This document shows, in pieces, positions 61,090 to 64,000 of a DNA stretch of 64,000 bases. The translations under genes were made by a program, and so were the position numbers. The notes under the pieces are model-generated. The model was not told the DNA's origin. It did not search any database and was given only the letters and a program-made list of their open reading frames with translations. Source of the stretch: G963663315 sp963668255 (GTDB lineage: Bacteria > Pseudomonadota > Gammaproteobacteria > Arenicellales > Poriferihabitantaceae). Positions within the stretch are counted from its first letter, which is position 1; every line of letters begins with the position of its first letter. The stretch is from NCBI GenBank assembly GCA_965116595.1, contig OZ220708.1:2108001-2172000 (forward strand), in the 5' to 3' direction.

Positions 61090-61900
61090 GCTGAAGACCC
61101 GTTTGCGGTTTGCCGCTATTTTATGTGTGGTGGTTCCGGCTGTTCAGGCCGGGTCTTTGCCGCCGGGCATGGCACACATACCCGATGGGTTATACCGGCC
61201 ATTGTATCAGGCCAGCGAAGCGGACCGGGCCACAAACGCGGTCGATGCGGCGGTCGTTGTGCCGTCTTTCTTCCTGGACCGCAAAGCTGTAACAAACGCG
61301 GATTATCTGGATTTCGTGCAGGAGCGTCCGAAATGGAAACGCTCGCTCGCGCCTGAGCTGTTTGCGGACGAGAATTATCTTGCCCACTGGTTTGATGATG
61401 AGCGGCCTGGCGAATTAGCCCCGGCTGATGTCCCGGTCGTGAATGTGTCCTGGTTTGCCGCGATGGCCTATTGCCGAGCAAACGGCAAATCTCTGCCGAC
61501 GATCGCCCAGTGGGAGCGCGCCGGGGCAGCCAGTGACCGGCTGGAATATGCGATTGATGACCCGGAGTTTTCGCGGCGTATCCTGCAGTGGTACGCATCT
61601 CCGGCAGACCGACCACTGATTGAACGTGCCCGTCAGGCCGATTACTCTAACCTGTTCGGGGTCGAGAATATGCACGGGTTGATCTGGGAGTGGACCCGTG
61701 ATTTCAACACGGCTCTGGTGACCGGAGAGTCCCGCGGTGATTCCGGTCTGCAACGACAACTGTTCTGTGGCAGCGGTTCAATCGGCGCGGCAGACCCCCG
61801 TGATTACCCGTCATTCATGCGCTATGCGTTCCGCTCCAGTCTGGAGGGGCATTATACTGTCGGCTCGCTTGGTTTCCGTTGCGCCTTGCGCGATCCTTAA
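61079..61900 (+). CDS. nirV: NirV-like formylglycine-generating-enzyme-fold protein
   Basis: A 273-residue protein with a signal peptide (FAAILCVVVPAVQAG) and the FGE-sulfatase (SUMF1) fold: IPDGLYRPLYQ, VVNVSWFAAMAYCRANGKSLPT, then GLIWEWTRDF and GSLGFRCAL. Similar genes called nirV lie next to nirK in several denitrifiers; their role is unsettled. The GTG start at 61079 overlaps nirK by 11 bp and has GAGG upstream. It is probably co-translated with nirK. Confidence 0.85.
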   Translation: MDSKLKTRLRFAAILCVVVPAVQAGSLPPGMAHIPDGLYRPLYQASEADRATNAVDAAVVVPSFFLDRKAVTNADYLDFVQERPKWKRSLAPELFADENYLAHWFDDERPGELAPADVPVVNVSWFAAMAYCRANGKSLPTIAQWERAGAASDRLEYAIDDPEFSRRILQWYASPADRPLIERARQADYSNLFGVENMHGLIWEWTRDFNTALVTGESRGDSGLQRQLFCGSGSIGAADPRDYPSFMRYAFRSSLEGHYTVGSLGFRCALRDP

Positions 61901-61912
61901 GGTAATACGGTT

Positions 61913-62560
61913 TTAATGAGTCAGAGCTTCTAAAACCGCGTCAGCCGAAGCCTGTAGCGCCACGCCCAGCCCAACCTGGCGGTGGCGCGGAGTCCCGTCT
62001 GGATTAAGTATGGTGACCACGTTCGAATGGGCAAAATCCCCGTTGGCAAGCGGCTGAATCCGGATGCCGAGGGCAACCGCCAGTTCCAGCTCGGCTCCAG
62101 CGTGTTTCGGGGCATAGACATTCCAGTCCCCAAGTTGCCGGTCGTTGCGCCAGAGCTTGATTTTTTCCGGAGTGTCCCGCTCCGGGTCCATGGAGAACAG
62201 TGCAAACTGTACTCCCGCCGACTCTTCTCCCAGCTCTCTTTCGATCTGGATCATGTCGTTGATGATCAGTGGACAGGCATGTTCGCAGGATGTGTAGATC
62301 AACGCGCTGACTGTGGGTTTCCCGGACAGCAGTTCCGGCAGGGTGCGCGCTTCCCCCAGATGATTGACCCATAATGAATCCAGATGAAAGATGGAGTCTC
62401 CGGGCAGGTTGCCCGGCGCAAGCGTGGTGGAGCCGGGCCGCATATTATGATCACTGTGTTTCATCGTGTCCTGCGTGTAAGCGGGCGTCGCAAACAGGGC
62501 CAGGGTTGTCGCCAGAGTCGATACCAGAGCCGGGAGAATACGGATCAGGGAGAATTTCAT
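61913..62560 (-). CDS. SCO1/SenC-family copper chaperone
   Basis: A 215-residue periplasmic thioredoxin-fold protein with a signal peptide ending near TPAYTQ. The copper site is the CXXXC motif CEHAC (near residues 92-96) plus the His in FAHSNVV near 178. SCO proteins load copper into cytochrome oxidase CuA or other copper enzymes. Here it lies tail-to-tail with nirV, 12 bp away, so it may mature the copper nitrite reductase. Confidence 0.88.
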   Translation of the reverse strand: MKFSLIRILPALVSTLATTLALFATPAYTQDTMKHSDHNMRPGSTTLAPGNLPGDSIFHLDSLWVNHLGEARTLPELLSGKPTVSALIYTSCEHACPLIINDMIQIERELGEESAGVQFALFSMDPERDTPEKIKLWRNDRQLGDWNVYAPKHAGAELELAVALGIRIQPLANGDFAHSNVVTILNPDGTPRHRQVGLGVALQASADAVLEALTH

Positions 62561-62576
62561 TGTCTGTGCGACGAAG

Positions 62577-62915
62577 TTAAGAGTAGTCTATCGCAATCAG
62601 CAGGCAACCGTTGACGGTGCGGCTGTTGTGCTGCGTCCCCGGCTTGAAAATAACCATGTCTCCGGGTCCGAGTACGGCGCCATCCGGTTCAACCAGGTCG
62701 CCCTCGATAATGAAGTATTCCTCGTTGTATTCATGGGTATGGACTTCGGTTTCAGCGCCCGGTTGCATTCGCATGATGTAGGAGCCTTGCCCGGATTCAG
62801 GGTCGTAACTGAGGCTCAACATACTGATTTCGGTGTTTTCGGGGTCCCAGGAGTATTCGCCGAACGCGGTATTACGGGTTCTTATGATCTGTCTTCCTTT
62901 CATGGTTTCACTCAT
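62577..62915 (-). CDS. Small cupin-domain protein
   Basis: A 112-residue single-domain cupin. Motif 1 is HTHEYNEEYFIIEG (two His and a Glu near residues 59-66) and motif 2 is PGTQHNSRTV with the last His. Small cupins act as metal-dependent oxygenases, isomerases or sensors. It lies between the SCO gene and an MFS transporter, on the same strand as both. Function cannot be given. Confidence 0.8.
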   Translation of the reverse strand: MSETMKGRQIIRTRNTAFGEYSWDPENTEISMLSLSYDPESGQGSYIMRMQPGAETEVHTHEYNEEYFIIEGDLVEPDGAVLGPGDMVIFKPGTQHNSRTVNGCLLIAIDYS

Positions 62916-62950
62916 TGGTTCAGTTTGCCTCCTGTTTCACAGGGCGATTT

Positions 62951-64000
62951 TCATGGGGCGCCTGGTTTTTCTTCATCGGCGCCTTGCTCGTCAAGCAGAT
63001 GCAATTCATCCTGCAGCAGCGCTTCCACATAATCTTCTGCATCGGGCGCTACATACTCCGCCACCGGGGTGCCAATCAGTCCTGCCGCAATCGCCGGACT
63101 CTGGTCGCTTGGGTCAATAGCCTCGGAAATACCCATACGCCAGGTTGAAAACGCCAGGATCAGGGCAAAGAAAATTGCGATTCCAATGAAAAAGGATGCT
63201 GGCCCAAACTGACCCATCAGGAACGATACGGCAATCGGACCTGTACTCAACCCGATTCCGGCTATCATCACCAGGCTGCCGCTAGCCGCGATAATCTGGT
63301 TGGGCTTCAAACGATCATTGGCGTAAGCGATGTTCAATGCATACAGGGGTATTGCCGATCCTCCCAGGATCACAATAATGACAAAGTAGGCAATACTGCC
63401 TTTTGTCAGCAACATCGCAGCAATGCAAACGAGCACCGCTACCAGGCAAAGGACTGAGAGGGTGATTCTTCGATTTATGCGGTCTGACAACCAGCCAATC
63501 GGCCATTGAGTAGCCAGACCGCCGAGCAAAATACAAGCCATGAAAATTGAAACCAGGTCGGTCCTTCCGAGAACGTGGGCTGCGTAAACCGGCCCCATTC
63601 CAAAAATGGTGCCGTGGGCGGCCCCGGTCAATCCGTTGCTGATCACTGCCAGCGGCGAAGCACGATAGAGTTCCTTCAAAGACAATTTTTGGGTTCGGCC
63701 GAAGCCGGGCGCAGGTTTGGCCGTAAGCAGGATTGGAATCAATCCGGCCGACGCAATCATCGAAACCAGGATGAAAAGCTCGATTTCCTTCGGATCACCC
63801 AGATTCAGCAGAAACTGGCCTCCGCCCAGTCCTAGTGTGGTAATCACCATATAAACAGACAGAACCCGACCGCGCGTCTCATTGCTTGCACGGTCATTCA
63901 GCCAGCTCTCTGTGACCACGTACAGACCCGCATAGCTCAGACCGGTGACGAATCGCATTGCAGTCCAACTGACCGGGTTGACGTAGATGCCGTGGGCGAG
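62951..64000 (-). CDS. MFS transporter, 5' end outside window
   Basis: The frame is open to the right edge. Residues upstream of the first internal Met (63958) read LAHGIYVNPVSWTA and continue into RFVTGLSYAGLYVVTESWLND, a typical MFS segment, so the gene starts outside the window. At least nine helices are visible. MFS loops include LSDRINRRI near the middle. The C-terminal tail is soluble and acidic (EALLQDELHLLDEQGADEEK). The substrate is unknown. Confidence 0.85.
   Translation of the reverse strand, partial: LAHGIYVNPVSWTAMRFVTGLSYAGLYVVTESWLNDRASNETRGRVLSVYMVITTLGLGGGQFLLNLGDPKEIELFILVSMIASAGLIPILLTAKPAPGFGRTQKLSLKELYRASPLAVISNGLTGAAHGTIFGMGPVYAAHVLGRTDLVSIFMACILLGGLATQWPIGWLSDRINRRITLSVLCLVAVLVCIAAMLLTKGSIAYFVIIVILGGSAIPLYALNIAYANDRLKPNQIIAASGSLVMIAGIGLSTGPIAVSFLMGQFGPASFFIGIAIFFALILAFSTWRMGISEAIDPSDQSPAIAAGLIGTPVAEYVAPDAEDYVEALLQDELHLLDEQGADEEKPGAP

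Overview
The window reads as a chromosomal stretch of a Gram-negative gammaproteobacterium. The evidence is the housekeeping gene order: plsY-folB-folK, rpmB-rpmG-dut, cytochrome c4 opposite engB, leuS-lptE-holA, and dnaG-rpoD followed by a CAT-anticodon tRNA as in Escherichia and Pseudomonas. An LPS-assembly lipoprotein (LptE) is also present. An ectoine-type uptake operon hints at a saline or marine habitat, but that is inference. Species cannot be named from the sequence alone.

Layout. Positions 1-3363 hold the end of a periplasmic-binding-protein gene, a two-helix sensor-like protein and an OFA-type MFS carrier. Positions 3494-20028 are core: lipid and folate synthesis, ribosomal proteins, dUTPase, proline synthesis, DNA replication, LeuRS, sigma-70 and a tRNA. 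Positions 20029-59171 are an accessory region made of catabolic modules. Module A (20109-30759) has a dimethylformamidase-like enzyme, a trimethylamine/histamine-dehydrogenase-type flavoprotein, an EamA permease, a cysteine amidohydrolase, a polyamine-type ABC importer and a LysR regulator. A scar follows at 31.9-32.8 kb: an IS6 remnant, an AlpA-like regulator, a truncated CHC2 zinc-finger gene and tandem repeats that look like an IS end. Module B (32704-41855) is an ectoine-type importer (ehuBCDA) with an M24 hydrolase, an amidotransferase, a PhyH oxygenase, an internally deleted aspartate dehydrogenase, a threonine-dehydratase-like lyase, a GntR regulator and an MBL hydrolase. A palindromic operator pair sits at its divergent promoter. 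Module C (41980-46642) joins an APH-fold kinase, a divergent enolase and a DHDPS-family aldolase, with an internally duplicated membrane protein between them. Module D (46654-49554) is a Rieske oxygenase, a ferredoxin that has lost its last cluster cysteine, and an FAD oxidoreductase. Module E (49720-59171) is one long minus-strand operon: FAH-family hydrolase, MetE-like methyltransferase, dipeptide-type ABC importer and CocE-type hydrolase.

From 59228 onward come dgkA, an AniA-type copper nitrite reductase fused to cytochrome c, nirV, an SCO copper chaperone, a cupin and a truncated MFS gene. These suggest nitrite reduction to NO under low oxygen.

The most novel-looking material is the kinase/enolase-like/aldolase set, where the enolase has Ala in place of the catalytic-pocket His. 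Next is Module A, whose flavoprotein has a pocket closer to histamine dehydrogenase than to trimethylamine dehydrogenase. Third is the operator architecture of Module B.
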